A stretch of 64,000 nucleotides of DNA from Stutzerimonas stutzeri (GCF_013522825.1 NZ_JAAMQZ010000006.1:62001-126000); one strand, 5' to 3'; counted from the first letter of the stretch, positions 44,612 to 55,335 are shown. Numbers and translations: made by a program. Notes: generated by a model not told the origin, from the letters alone.

Positions 44612-44790
44612 AGCCTGGATTAGCCGAAGGCGTAATTCGGGATTCCAACGTTCGTGGCATATCTCGGCCATCCGAGGCGCGATCCGGCTCGGTTCGTCGG
44701 GTCGATAAAGCGCGACCCGACCTACAACACCATGCCTCATGCTTTGTAGGTCGGATTAGCCGAAGGCGTAATCCGACGATCCGAAGGCGT
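44612..44790. repeat. REP-like palindromes between the ribA operon and btuD
   Basis: Contains GTAGCCTGGATTAGCCGAAG / CGTAATTCGGG near 44611-44642, GTCGGGTCGATAAAGCG / CGACCCGACC near 44697-44722 and a clean GTAGGTCGGATTAGCCGAAG / CGTAATCCGACG near 44746-44778, at the convergent ends of two operons. Confidence 0.8.
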
Positions 44791-44805
44791 AAACCGACAA
44801 TTCAC

Positions 44806-45534
44806 TCATCGCGGCTGGATGATCGGCGGCTGCACGGTGAAATCCACATGCACATCGACCTGGAACACCTCGGCCAGGTGTTCCGGCGTCAGCACCTGTT
44901 GCGGCGTACCGGTGCGATAAAGGCGGCCCCGATGCATCAGGCACAGGCGGTCGCAGTAGCGTGCGGCCAATGCCAGATCGTGGATGGACACCAGCACGCC
45001 ACGCCCTTCGCCGGCGTATTGCCTGAGCAGTTCGAGAATATGCCGCTGGTAGTACAGGTCGAGGCTGGCCACCGGCTCGTCGGCGATCAGCACGCGCGGC
45101 TCGCCGGCCAGCACGCGGGCCAGCCAGACGCGGGTCTGCTCGCCACCGGAGAGCTGGTCGATGCGCCGGTCGCGCCACTGCCATACACCGGCCTGATGCA
45201 TGGCATGGTGAATCCTGTCCGTATCCTCGTCGCCCCAGGGCAGGCGGCCCAAGGTGACGATGTTCGCCACGTTCAGGGCCCAGGCGCTCTGGCTGGCCTG
45301 TGGCAGCAGCGCCACCTGGCGCGCCCTTTCATGGATGCTCAAGCGCTGGCTGGGCTGGCCGTCGATGGCTATCCGGCCTCGATGCCTTTGCACGCCGGCC
45401 AGGCAGTTGAGCAGGGTCGACTTGCCCGAGCCGTTGGGGCCGATGATGCCCAGCACTTCGCCGGCATTGAGTGCCAGATCGACGTCATGCAGGCGCTCGT
45501 CCACGCTCAGACCGTGGGCACGGATCAGCTCCAT
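44806..45534 (-). CDS. btuD: Vitamin B12-type ABC transporter ATP-binding protein
   Basis: 242 residues of the FecE/BtuD class: Walker A IIGPNGSGKST near residue 31, signature QLSGGEQTR near residue 128, Walker B VLIADEPVASLD and the switch His in VSIHDLALA. Its start overlaps the permease end by 10 bp. Corrinoid specificity is inferred from the riboswitch-controlled btuB and cob genes upstream. Confidence 0.88.
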   Translation of the reverse strand: MELIRAHGLSVDERLHDVDLALNAGEVLGIIGPNGSGKSTLLNCLAGVQRHRGRIAIDGQPSQRLSIHERARQVALLPQASQSAWALNVANIVTLGRLPWGDEDTDRIHHAMHQAGVWQWRDRRIDQLSGGEQTRVWLARVLAGEPRVLIADEPVASLDLYYQRHILELLRQYAGEGRGVLVSIHDLALAARYCDRLCLMHRGRLYRTGTPQQVLTPEHLAEVFQVDVHVDFTVQPPIIQPR

Positions 45535-46511
45535 TTCTGCCGCTCCCGCCAGACCAGCCAGATGAACAGGGGCGCCCCGATCAGCGAAGTGAGCACCCCC
45601 AGCTTGAGTTCGCGCCCTGGCGGCAACAGCCGAACCACTAGGTCGGCGCAAAGCACCAGCGTGGCGCCGGCCAGCATCGAAGGGATCAACAGGCGATCGG
45701 GACGATGATTGACCAGTGGCCGAACCAGGTGCGGCACGATCAGCCCGACGAAGCCGATCGCGCCGGCCACGGCCACCGCCGAGCCGACCAGCACCGCGGC
45801 GCCGAGGACGATCAGCCGGCTGCCGCGTTTGACGTTCAGCCCGAGGCTCTGCGCGGCCTGTTCGCCCAGGCTCAGGCCGTAGAGCAGGGGCCGCTGGCGC
45901 AGGATCAGCAGGCTGCCGATCAACAGCGCCGGCAGCAGGATGCGCAGGTGATCAAGCCCGCGTTCGGACACCGAGCCCAGCAGCCAGAACACCAGTTCCT
46001 GCATGGCGAAGGGATTGGGCGCGAAGTTGAGCACCATCGCCAGCGCGGCGCCGCTGACGGTGGAAATCGCCAGGCCGGCCATGATCACCATCGATGGACG
46101 CGAGGAGCCGGCCAGGGCCAGCATCAGGACCAGGGCGATACCGGCACCGAGCAGCCCGGCCAGCGCTGGCGCCATCTCGCCGGCGAAGGACAGCAGACCG
46201 AAATAGAACACCGCCGCCGCGCCGAGCGCCGCACCCTGGCTGGCACCGATCAGCCCGGGGTCGGCCAGCGGATTGCGCAGCAGCCCCTGCAATGCGGCGC
46301 CGGAGAGACCCAGCGCCGCGCCGACGCAGATGGCCAGCAGGGTGCGTGGCAGGCGGATATCACCGACCACGATGGCCTCCAGCGAATCTGCTCCACGCAG
46401 CCAGTCGAGCAGCCCGCCGGCCATGTTGACCGACGTCGAGCCCAGGCTCAGCGAGAGCAGGGCAGCGATCAGCAGCAAGCCGCCGAGCAATGGCGTGATC
46501 AGTCGAGCCAT
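45525..46511 (-). CDS. btuC: Vitamin B12-type ABC transporter permease (FecCD family)
   Basis: 328 residues from the ATG at 46511, with about ten membrane spans. FecCD signatures are DIRLPRTLLAICVGAALGLSG near residue 53 and GAIGFVGLIVPHLVRPLV near residue 252. It overlaps the binding-protein gene by 13 bp. A 15-codon longer start at 46556 would lie deeper in that gene and is less likely. Confidence 0.88.
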   Translation of the reverse strand: MARLITPLLGGLLLIAALLSLSLGSTSVNMAGGLLDWLRGADSLEAIVVGDIRLPRTLLAICVGAALGLSGAALQGLLRNPLADPGLIGASQGAALGAAAVFYFGLLSFAGEMAPALAGLLGAGIALVLMLALAGSSRPSMVIMAGLAISTVSGAALAMVLNFAPNPFAMQELVFWLLGSVSERGLDHLRILLPALLIGSLLILRQRPLLYGLSLGEQAAQSLGLNVKRGSRLIVLGAAVLVGSAVAVAGAIGFVGLIVPHLVRPLVNHRPDRLLIPSMLAGATLVLCADLVVRLLPPGRELKLGVLTSLIGAPLFIWLVWRERQKWS

Positions 46512-47275
46512 TGGTGCAATTGTCCTATCAGTTCCCAGGTCCATGGCCCCGGACATTGCCAGCGCCAGAATTCGCTGGTCAGCCAGCGCTCAGCCGGCAC
46601 GCTCCTGGCCAGCGCCGGGTGTTCGGCGAACTGGTTGGCGCGTGCGCGATGCTTGGGCGCGGCCCACAGAATCGCATCCGGGGGATCGCTGGCGATCCGC
46701 TCCAGGTCCAGGCGCTGGTAACCGGGTTCGGTCAGGTAGTTGGTCCAGCCGGCGTGCTGGAGAATCTCGTGCTCCAGCGTGCCCTGTCCGGTGCCGATGG
46801 CGTTGGCGCCGAGCAGCAGCAGGCGCTGCGGCCTGGCCGGTCGGGGCATTGGGGCGGGCACGGTGCTGGCGAGCGTTTCCGGTAGTTGCAGGGCGCGCAG
46901 GAACTGTTTTTCGTACTCCACCACCTGCTGCAGGGTGCGCGGCAGCGGCAGCACCTGTGTCTCCACACCCAGACTTTCCAGGCGTTGGCGCAGTTGCGTC
47001 GCCGAAAACTGACCGGCCAGCACCAGATCGGGTCGCAGCGCGAAGATCTGCTCCAGACTGCCATCGTGCACTGGCCACTCGGGACCGATCCAGTCGATGG
47101 GGTAACGGCGTTGCAATTGCGACAGGGCCACCACGTTGTTCCGGTCCGCATGATGGGCGATCAGCCAGTCCGCGCACAGGCCGAGGGAGAGGATGCGTTG
47201 CGGCGCGGCTGAATAGCTTGCGCCAGGGAGTATGCAGAACATGGCCAGGGCGATTTGAGCAATGCGATTGATCAT
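46499..47275 (-). CDS. btuF: Vitamin B12-type periplasmic binding protein
   Basis: 258 residues: signal peptide ending near SYSA-APQR, then a class III (BtuF/FhuD) binding fold with LSLGLCADWLIAHHA, the long bridging helix region LQQVVEYEKQFLRAL and ILWAAPKHRARAN. It starts 213 bp after btuB and leads btuFCD. Fe-siderophore or heme binding cannot be excluded from sequence alone. Confidence 0.82.
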   Translation of the reverse strand: MINRIAQIALAMFCILPGASYSAAPQRILSLGLCADWLIAHHADRNNVVALSQLQRRYPIDWIGPEWPVHDGSLEQIFALRPDLVLAGQFSATQLRQRLESLGVETQVLPLPRTLQQVVEYEKQFLRALQLPETLASTVPAPMPRPARPQRLLLLGANAIGTGQGTLEHEILQHAGWTNYLTEPGYQRLDLERIASDPPDAILWAAPKHRARANQFAEHPALARSVPAERWLTSEFWRWQCPGPWTWELIGQLHQWLD

Positions 47276-47304
47276 TTGGCCAAAAGGTTGCTGGGTAATG
47301 AGAA

Positions 47305-47338
47305 GTCAGCACGTTACCTGAAAAGGCAAGGTGCTGAC
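47305..47338. other. Stem-loop and repeat between btuB and btuF
   Basis: An 8-bp perfect stem GTCAGCAC / GTGCTGAC lies 30 bp upstream of btuF. It has no T-tract and could be an attenuator or RNA-stabilising structure setting the ratio of receptor to transporter. REP half-elements (GGATCAATGCTTCATCGATCC and GGATTACGCCTACGG / CTAATCC) follow at 47347-47460. Confidence 0.45.
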
Positions 47339-47487
47339 GGTGTAGGGCGGATCAATGCTTCATCGATCCGCCGGACGCAGGCTACGGCGGCATGGAATGT
47401 CGGGGGACCTGCGTGTCGAGTCAGGCATCAGCCCCGGATTACGCCTACGGCTAATCCAGACGGTCTGTGGCGCCTCGGCAAAGGCAT

Positions 47488-49410
47488 TCAGAAACGGTAA
47501 CCAACGCTCAGCTGTACCTCCTCCTCGGGTGCGGGATAGCGGCTGGCTGCGGTGGCGAAGGCATCGTAGCGTTTGCCGGTCAGGTTGTTGATCCGTAGTT
47601 TGGTGTTGAACTGCCTGTATTCATAGGCCAGAGCGGCATTGACCAAGGTGTAGCTGCCGGCCTTCTGCTGAACATTGGCATCGTCGCCAGAGTAATAGCG
47701 CTTGCCTGTATATACCGCCTCCACGTAGCTGCGCAGTCCAGGCAGGATTTCATAGCTCATGTGAGCACTGGCGCTGTGGCGCGACACCCAGGGCACGTCA
47801 TTGCCTTTGAAGCTGCCGTCGCGGTACTCGGAATCGGTGAAGCTGTACTGACCACCGATACTCAGATCAGCGCTGAGTTGGCGTTCGGCTTCGAGCAGAA
47901 CGCCCTTGCGCAGGGTCTTGTCCAGGTTGATGTTGGCGCCATCGAAGCCCCAGGCGCTGTTGGGGCCGGGTGCGGTCGGGTCATACATCAACTCGTCTTC
48001 CAGTTCCAGGCGATACACCGTGAGGCGGTATTGCTGAATGCCGTCGTTCCACTCGACGCCGCTTTCCCAGGATTCGCCGGTTTGCGGTTTGAGAAAGGTG
48101 ACATCCGGCGAAGTAAAACCGTTTTCGTCGACATTGGCCCAGCGCAGAACGTCCTCGCGCCTGATGAATACGCGGGTCTGCTCGTTGGCTTGCCAGCTCA
48201 GGCCGATACTGCTGCTGCCTTCGCGATCACGATGCGCTCGGCTGGAAGCGGTGCTTTCGTCATCCGCTTCGCTGACGCGGTAACCGATCACCAGATTCAA
48301 TCCATTCCCGAGATCCTGGCTGAACTGTGTGTACCAGTCGCGCAGAGTTTGTTGTGCGAGGGTGTCGCCCCACGAAGCCAGGTACTCGTAATCGCTGGTG
48401 ATATGGTCATGGCCCAGCAGCCATTCGGCTTGCCCGAGAGGCGAATCGAATCGGGCGGTAAGACGCGGGCTGATGGTTTCGATACGGGTGCCCTGGGTGA
48501 ATTCAGAGCCGGGGCCGAAACTGCCGACTCCATCTTGATCGCTGTGGCTGTAGTCGAGGTGCGCACTCCAGACTTCACTCAGGCGCTGTTCCAGCGCCAG
48601 GCGATGAACCTGGCTTTTGCTGTCGTTCCAGGCCAGCGAGTTGCTCTGCTTGCGGTCTTGGCGGCGCTGAGCCAGAGAAAGTGCGTTGGGAAAAAGCAGT
48701 TCGTCATCCACCGTCTGGTATTCATAAAACACGTGGCCGTTGTCGTGTTCATAACGCAGGCGGGCGAAGGCATTGCTGTAGTCGGCGTTGTTATGGTCGC
48801 GGTAATTGTCGTTGCTGCGGGTTTCGCCGCTCGCATACAGCGAGAAACCACCCCCGAGCTGCTGATGCAGGTGCCCGCGAAAGGCTTCATGGTCGTGACT
48901 GCCTCGGCTGGCTTCGACATAGGCCTCGTTGCTGGATGGGGTGCGCGTGATGATGTTGATGACACCGCCCACTGCCTGATCGCCATAGAGAACGGTCCCG
49001 GCGCCACGAATGATCTCGATCCGCTCGATATTCGCCAGCGGGACGCTGTTCAGGTCAGCGCTGGCCAGGGTCGGCTGATTCAGGCGGCGACCATCGACCA
49101 GGACCAGGGTGTTGTTGGCGGCATTTTCGCCGAAACCGCGCAGGCTGATGGCGGCGCGGTTACCGTCACCCATGGTGTCGCGAATCTGCAGGCCGGCCTG
49201 GCTGCGCAGTACATCGAGCAGGTCGCTGCTGGCACTGGCCTCGATCTGCTCGCGGTCGATCACTGCTACGCTGGCTGGGGTCGGCGCTTTCAAATTGGTC
49301 GCGCGGGTAATCACCATGGGCGGCAATTGCGCGCTGAAAGAGCTCTCATCGGCAGCGAGCGCCAGGCCGGGTGTCAGGGCGATGGCCAGGGCCAAACGGG
49401 ACAGTTTCAT
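47488..49410 (-). CDS. btuB: TonB-dependent vitamin B12 receptor
   Basis: 640 residues: signal peptide ending near LALA-ADES, plug domain (about 45-160) with DVLRSQAGLQIRDTMG and RIEIIRGAGTVLYGDQAVGGVINI, then a 22-strand barrel ending in the Phe motif VQLSVGYRF. The AdoCbl riboswitch directly upstream identifies the ligand class. The gene starts 122 bp after the riboswitch core. Confidence 0.92.
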   Translation of the reverse strand: MKLSRLALAIALTPGLALAADESSFSAQLPPMVITRATNLKAPTPASVAVIDREQIEASASSDLLDVLRSQAGLQIRDTMGDGNRAAISLRGFGENAANNTLVLVDGRRLNQPTLASADLNSVPLANIERIEIIRGAGTVLYGDQAVGGVINIITRTPSSNEAYVEASRGSHDHEAFRGHLHQQLGGGFSLYASGETRSNDNYRDHNNADYSNAFARLRYEHDNGHVFYEYQTVDDELLFPNALSLAQRRQDRKQSNSLAWNDSKSQVHRLALEQRLSEVWSAHLDYSHSDQDGVGSFGPGSEFTQGTRIETISPRLTARFDSPLGQAEWLLGHDHITSDYEYLASWGDTLAQQTLRDWYTQFSQDLGNGLNLVIGYRVSEADDESTASSRAHRDREGSSSIGLSWQANEQTRVFIRREDVLRWANVDENGFTSPDVTFLKPQTGESWESGVEWNDGIQQYRLTVYRLELEDELMYDPTAPGPNSAWGFDGANINLDKTLRKGVLLEAERQLSADLSIGGQYSFTDSEYRDGSFKGNDVPWVSRHSASAHMSYEILPGLRSYVEAVYTGKRYYSGDDANVQQKAGSYTLVNAALAYEYRQFNTKLRINNLTGKRYDAFATAASRYPAPEEEVQLSVGYRF

Positions 49411-49532
49411 CGGTCAAGAATCCTCAAAAGATCGAAGCACTTTTGAGGAGGGCAGGAACAAGCGTGGGGTCCGGAATGCAGGTGGCCGCGCTTGACGGTG
49501 CTGCCCTCCGCAACACCAGTCGAATCCGCTCA

Positions 49533-49690
49533 GGCCGGTCTCCGGGCTCTCGACTCGCATCGCGCTCGCCTTCCCATGCCGGGGCACAGTGGCGTTTGAG
49601 CGAACGGCGATCCCTGGGATCGCGGTCGATTACCGTTGCGGGGGCAGCGCCGGGATTGTTCGATTGAACGCACCGGCTTCCCGTTTAATG
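49533..49690 (-). promoter_or_regulatory. Cobalamin (AdoCbl) riboswitch of btuB
   Basis: On the minus strand the blocks occur in order: AACGGGAAGCCGGTG, GCGCTGCCCCCGCAACGGTAA (B12 box region), CATGGGAAGGCGAGC, and GAGCCCGGAGACCGGCC. This is the canonical cobalamin riboswitch order, ending about 120 bp before the btuB ATG. It should reduce btuB-btuFCD expression when cobalamin is plentiful. It occupies most of the 356-bp cobC-btuB gap. Confidence 0.97.
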
Positions 49691-49766
49691 CGCGCCTTGC
49701 GGCGGCACACCTGAATGGAAAACGCGCGCACCATAGCCGGCGGCAGGCTTGGGCGCAATGACAACG

Positions 49767-50291
49767 TCAGGATTGAGGCAGCAAAATGAGATCGCCATGG
49801 CCCACCGGTAGCCTGAACGCGGCGTCCAGCGGTTGCCCTGCGACCAGGTGATGCAGGGCGCGAATCGGCCCGGCGTGGGTCAGCAGGATGGCCTCCGTGT
49901 CGCCCAGCTCAGCCAGAAAGGCGCGCAGGCGCTCCAGCAGTTCGGGCAGGCTTTCGCCATCGGGCGGAGCGGCAGTCTGCCAGTTGTCGCCCCAGTGCCG
50001 TGCGGCGGGTGAGTCCAGTTCCGCCCAGGTACGGCCTTCCCAGTCACCGAAATTCAGTTCCTGCAGACGGGCGTCGATGCGGAAGGGGACGCCCAGCGTC
50101 TCGGCCAGGCTGCGGCAGCGTAGGCTCGGGCTGCTCCAGACGGGGGGCAAGCCCTTTGGAAACTGCCGTGCCAGCGTGTCGTGGACGGCACGCGCCTCTT
50201 CGGCAAAGCTCGCGGCCAGCGGTACGTCCAGCCGGCCATAGCACAGGTCGGTGGCCGTCACGCGGGTGTGGCGAATCAGACAAAGCGGCAC
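49767..50291 (-). CDS. cobC: Alpha-ribazole phosphatase-like histidine phosphatase
   Basis: 174 residues from a GTG at 50291 with GGAG upstream. Histidine phosphatase motifs: [10 protein letters not shown] near residue 5, the SSPSLRCRSLAETL block near residue 53, ELNFGDWEGRTW near residue 78 and LLTHAGPIRAL near residue 137. It removes the phosphate from alpha-ribazole 5'-phosphate or cobalamin 5'-phosphate. It overlaps the cobS end by 16 bp. Confidence 0.9.
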   Translation of the reverse strand: MPLCLIRHTRVTATDLCYGRLDVPLAASFAEEARAVHDTLARQFPKGLPPVWSSPSLRCRSLAETLGVPFRIDARLQELNFGDWEGRTWAELDSPAARHWGDNWQTAAPPDGESLPELLERLRAFLAELGDTEAILLTHAGPIRALHHLVAGQPLDAAFRLPVGHGDLILLPQS

Positions 50292-51052
50292 AGCGCCAGG
50301 ACTCCCAGCAGGAAGGTCAGCTCGCTCAGCTGTTGCAGCGCGCCCAGGCAGTCGCCGGTGAAACCACCGATCCACTTGCGTAGCCAGCGGGCGAACCAGA
50401 AACGCAGCGCGATCAATGGCAGCAGCGCCAGCCAGAGCGGCGCCGGTATCTCGATCCAGATAAAAGGCAGCAGCGCCAGGGTGGCTGCGACCAGCAACCC
50501 GGTCGCCGACATGCGCACCGCCAGCGGCTTGGCCTTGCCTTCGGGGCGGGCGTAGGCCTCGGTGAGCATCATACTGGCGGCGTTGAGGCGGCTGATCGTA
50601 TGCGCGAGGATCATGATCGGGATGATGATCGTCGCTGGCAGCGCACTAAGCAGCAGGAATTTGCCCACCAGGGTGCCGATGAGTGCGCTGGCGCCGTAGG
50701 TGCCCAGGCGCGAGTCCTGCATGATGGCGAGGATGCGCTCGCGATCCCAGCCACCGCCCATGCCGTCCATGCAGTCGGCCAGGCCGTCCTCGTGGAAGCA
50801 ACCGGTCAGCAGCAGGCCGAAGGCCATGCTCAAGAGGATCGCGACCGACTCGGGCCAGAGCAAGGTCGCGCCCCAGTAGACCAGCGCACAGAGCGCGCCG
50901 ATCAGGGTGCCGATCAGCGGGAAATAGATCGCCGCCTGGTTGAGCTCGTCCTCGGAGTAGGGCACCCGGGCGGGAATCGGGATACGGGTGAAGAACTGCA
51001 GCGAGAGCAGGAGGCGATCGCATTCGCGACGCAGCAAGGGGCGTTCGTTCAC
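50276..51052 (-). CDS. cobS: Cobalamin-5'-phosphate synthase
   Basis: 258 residues, polytopic. CobS signatures are [15 protein letters not shown] near residue 17 and [35 protein letters not shown] (within about 83-117), whose acidic residues bind metal. It joins adenosylcobinamide-GDP and alpha-ribazole at the inner membrane. It overlaps cobT by 4 bp and cobC by 16 bp. Confidence 0.95.
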   Translation of the reverse strand: MNERPLLRRECDRLLLSLQFFTRIPIPARVPYSEDELNQAAIYFPLIGTLIGALCALVYWGATLLWPESVAILLSMAFGLLLTGCFHEDGLADCMDGMGGGWDRERILAIMQDSRLGTYGASALIGTLVGKFLLLSALPATIIIPIMILAHTISRLNAASMMLTEAYARPEGKAKPLAVRMSATGLLVAATLALLPFIWIEIPAPLWLALLPLIALRFWFARWLRKWIGGFTGDCLGALQQLSELTFLLGVLALCRFV

Positions 51053-52104
51053 GGCGCGGCCTCGTCGCTCACGCCGGCTTCCTCGAAGGAGGCCATCTCG
51101 TTGAGAAAGCCGCAGGCCGCCTGCAGCAGCGGCCAGGCCAGCACCGCGCCGCTGCCTTCGCCGAGGCGCAGGTCCAGTTGCAGCAACGGCGTGGCGCGCA
51201 AATGCTCCAGCAGCAGCGGGTGGCCGCCCTCGTTTGAGCGATGGCCGAACACGGCGTAGCCACGCACCGCGGGCGCGATCTGCATCGCTGCCAGCAGCGC
51301 GGCGCTGGCAATGAATCCATCAATGACGATCAGCGCGCCTTTTTCCGCAGCACCGAGCATGGCGCCGGTCATCATCACCACTTCGAAGCCGCCCACCTCC
51401 GCAAGTACGTCGAGCACGTCGTGCGGCCCCGGCCCGACGCGCGCCGCGACCGCCTCCAGGATGGCCACCTTGCGCGCCAGCCCGGTGTCGTCCAGGCCGG
51501 TGCCGCGCCCGGTACCGACAGCGATTGGCAGACCGGCGAGAAAATGCGCCAGCAGCGTGGCGCTGGAAGTATTGCCGATGCCCATCTCGCCGAAGGCCAG
51601 CACGTTGCTGCCTTTTTCCACCTCTTCATGGGCGATGCGCCGTCCGGTTTCCAGACCCTGCAGGGCCTGGGCGCGAGTCATGGCCGGGGCTGCCAGCGCA
51701 TTGGCGGTGCCGAAGCCGAGCTTCTCGTGGCGCAGCGGCAGGTCGCTGGGGAAATCGGCATTGACCCCGGCATCCACCACTTGCAGGGCGAAGCCATGCT
51801 GGCGGGCGAAGCTATTGGTGGCCGCGCCGCCAGCGAGGAAGTTGTAGACCATCTGCGGTGTGACTTCCGGTGGGTAGGCGCTGACGCCCGCTTGGGCCAG
51901 CCCATGGTCGGCAGCGAAGATGGTCAGGCTTGGGCGCTGCAGCTTTGGGCTGAGTGTCTGCTGGACCAGACCGATCTGCAGGGCCAGAGTTTCCAGCTGT
52001 CCCAGTGCGCCCAGCGGTTTGGTCTTGCGGTCGATCTTGTGGCGCAGCGCAGGGATTAGCGCGGGGTCGGGGGAGTGGATGGTGAAGATGGGTGGGGATG
52101 ACAT
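51049..52104 (-). CDS. cobT: Nicotinate-nucleotide-dimethylbenzimidazole phosphoribosyltransferase
   Basis: 351 residues from the ATG at 52104. Key blocks: [16 protein letters not shown] near residue 25, [16 protein letters not shown] near residue 68, and [18 protein letters not shown] near residue 170 with the catalytic glutamate region near [16 protein letters not shown]. It activates dimethylbenzimidazole for the lower ligand of cobalamin. The earlier corrin genes and cobU/cobQ are not next to it; the upstream neighbour is dxs. Confidence 0.95.
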   Translation of the reverse strand: MSSPPIFTIHSPDPALIPALRHKIDRKTKPLGALGQLETLALQIGLVQQTLSPKLQRPSLTIFAADHGLAQAGVSAYPPEVTPQMVYNFLAGGAATNSFARQHGFALQVVDAGVNADFPSDLPLRHEKLGFGTANALAAPAMTRAQALQGLETGRRIAHEEVEKGSNVLAFGEMGIGNTSSATLLAHFLAGLPIAVGTGRGTGLDDTGLARKVAILEAVAARVGPGPHDVLDVLAEVGGFEVVMMTGAMLGAAEKGALIVIDGFIASAALLAAMQIAPAVRGYAVFGHRSNEGGHPLLLEHLRATPLLQLDLRLGEGSGAVLAWPLLQAACGFLNEMASFEEAGVSDEAAP

Positions 52105-52197
52105 GAGGGCTCGTACCGGTTGTGCGGCCAGCAGGCCGGGTCGCAAGAGAGCTACAGTTTGGCGGGTTGTGCGGAAAAGCCCTTTGGCGTTTTCCAC

Positions 52198-52402
52198 CCG
52201 TAGGTCGGGTCGCGCTTCACCGACCCGACGAGCGAACGCTCAGACGCTTCCAGGGGTGGTGTCTTGTTCGTTGGTTTACGCCTTCGGATCGTCGGATTAC
52301 GCCTGCGGAAACCCGTATTACGCCTTCGGCTAATACAGGCTACGGTAACCGCGGCATGCGGGTCGCTTTTCGTAGGGTGGAATCGCCGAAGGCGCTTCCG
52401 CC
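52198..52402. repeat. REP-like cluster between cobT and dxs
   Basis: The 327-bp gap contains GTAGGTCGGGTCGCGCTTC / CGACCCGACG at about 52201-52230, GTCGGATTACGCC and TATTACGCCTTCGGCTAATA hairpins at 52290-52340, and a GTGGAATCGCCGAAGGCGCTTCC palindrome near 52377-52400. No gene is seen. Confidence 0.8.
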
Positions 52403-52431
52403 GCTTGCCTGAGATAGGGCTGACCGGTTCG

Positions 52432-54321
52432 TTATATTTTCGCCAGCCGCGCCCGTACCGCCGCTTCAATCCCCACTGCATCCAGGCCGCATTCTGCGAG
52501 CATCTGCGAGGGTTTGGCATGCTCGACGTAAATATCCGGCAGGCCCAGCTGCAACAGCGGCCTGACGATGGCCTTGGCGGCGAGGAACTCGCTCACCGCG
52601 CTGCCGGCGCCGCCCATGATGCTGTTTTCCTCGATGGTCACCAGCAACTCATGGGCGTCGGCCAGCTGCCGTACCAGGGCTTCGTCCAGCGGTTTGACGA
52701 AGCGCATGTCGACGACCGTGGCATCCAGGGTTTCGCCAACTTCCAGCGCTTCGGCCAACTGCACGCCGAAGACCAGCAGCGCCACTTTCGAGCCTTGGCG
52801 ACGAATGACGCCCTTGCCGATTTCCAGTGGCTCCAGGCCGGGTTCGATAACCGCATTGGGGCCGGTGCCGCGTGGGTAGCGCACCGCTGCCGGGCCTTCG
52901 AACAGGTAGCCGGTGGTGAGCATGCGGCGCATCTCGTTCTCGTCGCTGGGGGTCATCACCAGCATGCCGGGAATGCAGCGCAGGTACGACAGATCGAAAC
53001 TGCCGGCATGGGTCGGGCCATCCTCGCCCACCAGCCCGGCGCGGTCGATGGCGAACAGCACGTCGAGATTCTGCACCGCCACATCGTGGATCAACTGGTC
53101 GTAGGCGCGCTGCAGGAACGTGGAATAGATCGCCACCACCGGCTTGGCGCCTTCGCAGGCCATGCCGGCGGCCAGTGTCACCGCGTGCTGCTCGGCGATG
53201 GCGACGTCGAAGTAGCGCTCGGGAAAGCGCTCGCTGAAGGCTACCAGGTCCGAGCCTTCCTTCATCGCGGGCGTGATGCCGGCCAGGCGGGTATCAGCCG
53301 CGGCCATGTCGCACAGCCACTGGCCGAACACGTTGGAGTAGCGCGGGCCGGACGGCGGCTTGGGTTTCCTGGGGGCGTCCAGCGGTTCCAGCTTGTTGAT
53401 CGCATGCCAGGTGATGGGGTCGACTTCCGCCGGGGCGAAGCCCTTGCCCTTCTTGGTCACCACATGCAGGAACTGCGGGCCGGACAGGTCACGCATATTG
53501 CGCAGCGTGGCGATCAGCGTCGGCAGGTCGTGGCCGTCGATGGGGCCGATGTAGTTCCAGCCCAGCTCCTCGAACAGGGTGCCGGGCACCAGCATGCCCT
53601 TGGCGTATTCCTCGGTGCGGCGGGCGATTTCCCAGGCGCCGGGCAGGCGCGAGAGGACCTTCTTGCTGCCTTCGCGCATGCTGCTGTAGGTACGACTGGA
53701 AAGGATCTTCGCCAGGTAGTTGGACATGCCGCCGACGTTGCGCGAGATCGACATGTCGTTGTCGTTGAGCACCACCAGCATGTCGGCGCCGACTTCCGGC
53801 GCATGGTTGAGCGCCTCGAAGGCCATGCCGGCGGTCAGCGCGCCGTCACCGATCACGGCGATGGACTTGCGCTTCTGGCCCTGCAGACGTGCGGCGATGG
53901 CCATGCCCAGCGCGGCGCTGATGGAGGTGCTGGAATGGCCGACGCCGAAGGTGTCGTACTCGCTTTCGCTGCGACGAGGGAAGGCGGCCAGGCCGTCCTT
54001 CTGGCGCAGGCTGGCCATCTGCTCGCGGCGTCCGGTGAGGATCTTGTGCGGGTAGGCTTGGTGGCCCACATCCCAGACCAGGCGGTCGTCCGGGGTGTCG
54101 AAAACGTAATGCAGCGCGATGGTCAGCTCGATCACGCCAAGACCGGCGCCGAAGTGCCCGCCGGTCTGGCCGACGCTGAACAGCAGATCCTGGCGCAGCT
54201 CGTTAGCGAGTTCTACGAGTTCCGCCTCGCCCAGGCGACGCAGCTGCGCGGGCGTGGCGGCGCGGTCAAGAATGGGCGTTTGGGGGCGAAGCCGAGGAAT
54301 CTCATGGAACGTCTTGAGCAT
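52432..54321 (-). CDS. dxs: 1-deoxy-D-xylulose-5-phosphate synthase
   Basis: 629 residues from the ATG at 54321, where the family N-terminus [16 protein letters not shown] begins. Thiamine diphosphate site [18 protein letters not shown] near residue 152 with [13 protein letters not shown], the [13 protein letters not shown] block near 80, the transketolase middle domain [16 protein letters not shown] and the C-terminal [13 protein letters not shown]. It catalyses the first step of the MEP isoprenoid pathway. It follows ispA by 129 bp on the same strand. Confidence 0.97.
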   Translation of the reverse strand: MLKTFHEIPRLRPQTPILDRAATPAQLRRLGEAELVELANELRQDLLFSVGQTGGHFGAGLGVIELTIALHYVFDTPDDRLVWDVGHQAYPHKILTGRREQMASLRQKDGLAAFPRRSESEYDTFGVGHSSTSISAALGMAIAARLQGQKRKSIAVIGDGALTAGMAFEALNHAPEVGADMLVVLNDNDMSISRNVGGMSNYLAKILSSRTYSSMREGSKKVLSRLPGAWEIARRTEEYAKGMLVPGTLFEELGWNYIGPIDGHDLPTLIATLRNMRDLSGPQFLHVVTKKGKGFAPAEVDPITWHAINKLEPLDAPRKPKPPSGPRYSNVFGQWLCDMAAADTRLAGITPAMKEGSDLVAFSERFPERYFDVAIAEQHAVTLAAGMACEGAKPVVAIYSTFLQRAYDQLIHDVAVQNLDVLFAIDRAGLVGEDGPTHAGSFDLSYLRCIPGMLVMTPSDENEMRRMLTTGYLFEGPAAVRYPRGTGPNAVIEPGLEPLEIGKGVIRRQGSKVALLVFGVQLAEALEVGETLDATVVDMRFVKPLDEALVRQLADAHELLVTIEENSIMGGAGSAVSEFLAAKAIVRPLLQLGLPDIYVEHAKPSQMLAECGLDAVGIEAAVRARLAKI

Positions 54322-54450
54322 CGGGCGAATCGTTTTTGGCTGAAAAAAGAGCCGCAGTTTACCCGATGGGCTCGACGATAAGAATGACCGTGGCGCTAAC
54401 AGGGCCACGGTGGGGTGGTCCGGGTCGGAATGCCGCCGCGGAAAGCGCTA

Positions 54451-55335
54451 TCAGCTGCGGCGTTCGACGATAAAGCGCGCCAGCTCGCGCAGCGGCCCGG
54501 CGCTCGCACCGAAAGGTTGCAGCGCGTGCAGGGCCAGATCGCGCAGCTCCAGCGCGTAGGCCTTTGCCGCGTCCATGCCCAGCAGGGACGGGTAGGTGGG
54601 CTTGTCGCGGGCGATATCGGCGCCCTGGTGCTTGCCCAGGGTGGCGGTGTCGCTTTCCACATCGAGGATGTCGTCCTGTACCTGAAAGGCCAGGCCGACC
54701 GCTTCGGCGTATTGCTGCAGCGCGGCCAGGCTGACGGCATCGGCACGGCCACTGGCGAGTGCGCCCAGGCGCACGGAGGCTTCGATCAGGGCGCCGGTCT
54801 TGTGCCGGTGCATCAGCTCCAGCGCCTCGCGGTCGAGTTTGCAAGCCACCGAGCCGAGATCGATGGCCTGGCCACCGACCATTCCGCCGGGGCCGGCGGC
54901 GCGGGCCAGACTGCTGAACATTTCCAGGCGCAGCGCGGGATCGGCCGGGTTGTGCGTCGGTGCGGCCAGCGCTTCGAAGGCGAGGCTCTGCAGGCCGTCG
55001 CCGGCGAGGATCGCGCAGGCTTCGTCGAAGGCCTTGTGGGTGGTGGGCTGGCCACGACGCAGGTCGTCGTCGTCCATGGCCGGCAGGTCGTCATGCACCA
55101 GTGAATAGGCGTGGATCAGCTCGACTGCGCAGGCGGCGCCATCGGCCTGGGCCGCATCGCCTTCGAGCGCCTCGCAGGCGGCGTAGACCAGCAGCGGACG
55201 CACGCGCTTGCCGCCGTTCATCACGCTGTAGCGCATGGCCTGGTAGAGGCGTTCGAGTTGTGGGCGGGGGGCGACGAAGAGGGCGCTCAGGCGGTTGTCG
55301 ACGCGCGCCTGACAGCGCTGCTGGTAGGCGATCAT
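54451..55335 (-). CDS. ispA: Farnesyl diphosphate synthase (geranyltranstransferase)
   Basis: 294 residues. The two aspartate-rich motifs are [14 protein letters not shown] near residue 82 and [12 protein letters not shown] near residue 220, with GGKRVRPLL near residue 42. Short-chain type, normal length. It overlaps xseB by ATGA, the conserved xseB-ispA-dxs order. Confidence 0.96.
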   Translation of the reverse strand: MIAYQQRCQARVDNRLSALFVAPRPQLERLYQAMRYSVMNGGKRVRPLLVYAACEALEGDAAQADGAACAVELIHAYSLVHDDLPAMDDDDLRRGQPTTHKAFDEACAILAGDGLQSLAFEALAAPTHNPADPALRLEMFSSLARAAGPGGMVGGQAIDLGSVACKLDREALELMHRHKTGALIEASVRLGALASGRADAVSLAALQQYAEAVGLAFQVQDDILDVESDTATLGKHQGADIARDKPTYPSLLGMDAAKAYALELRDLALHALQPFGASAGPLRELARFIVERRS

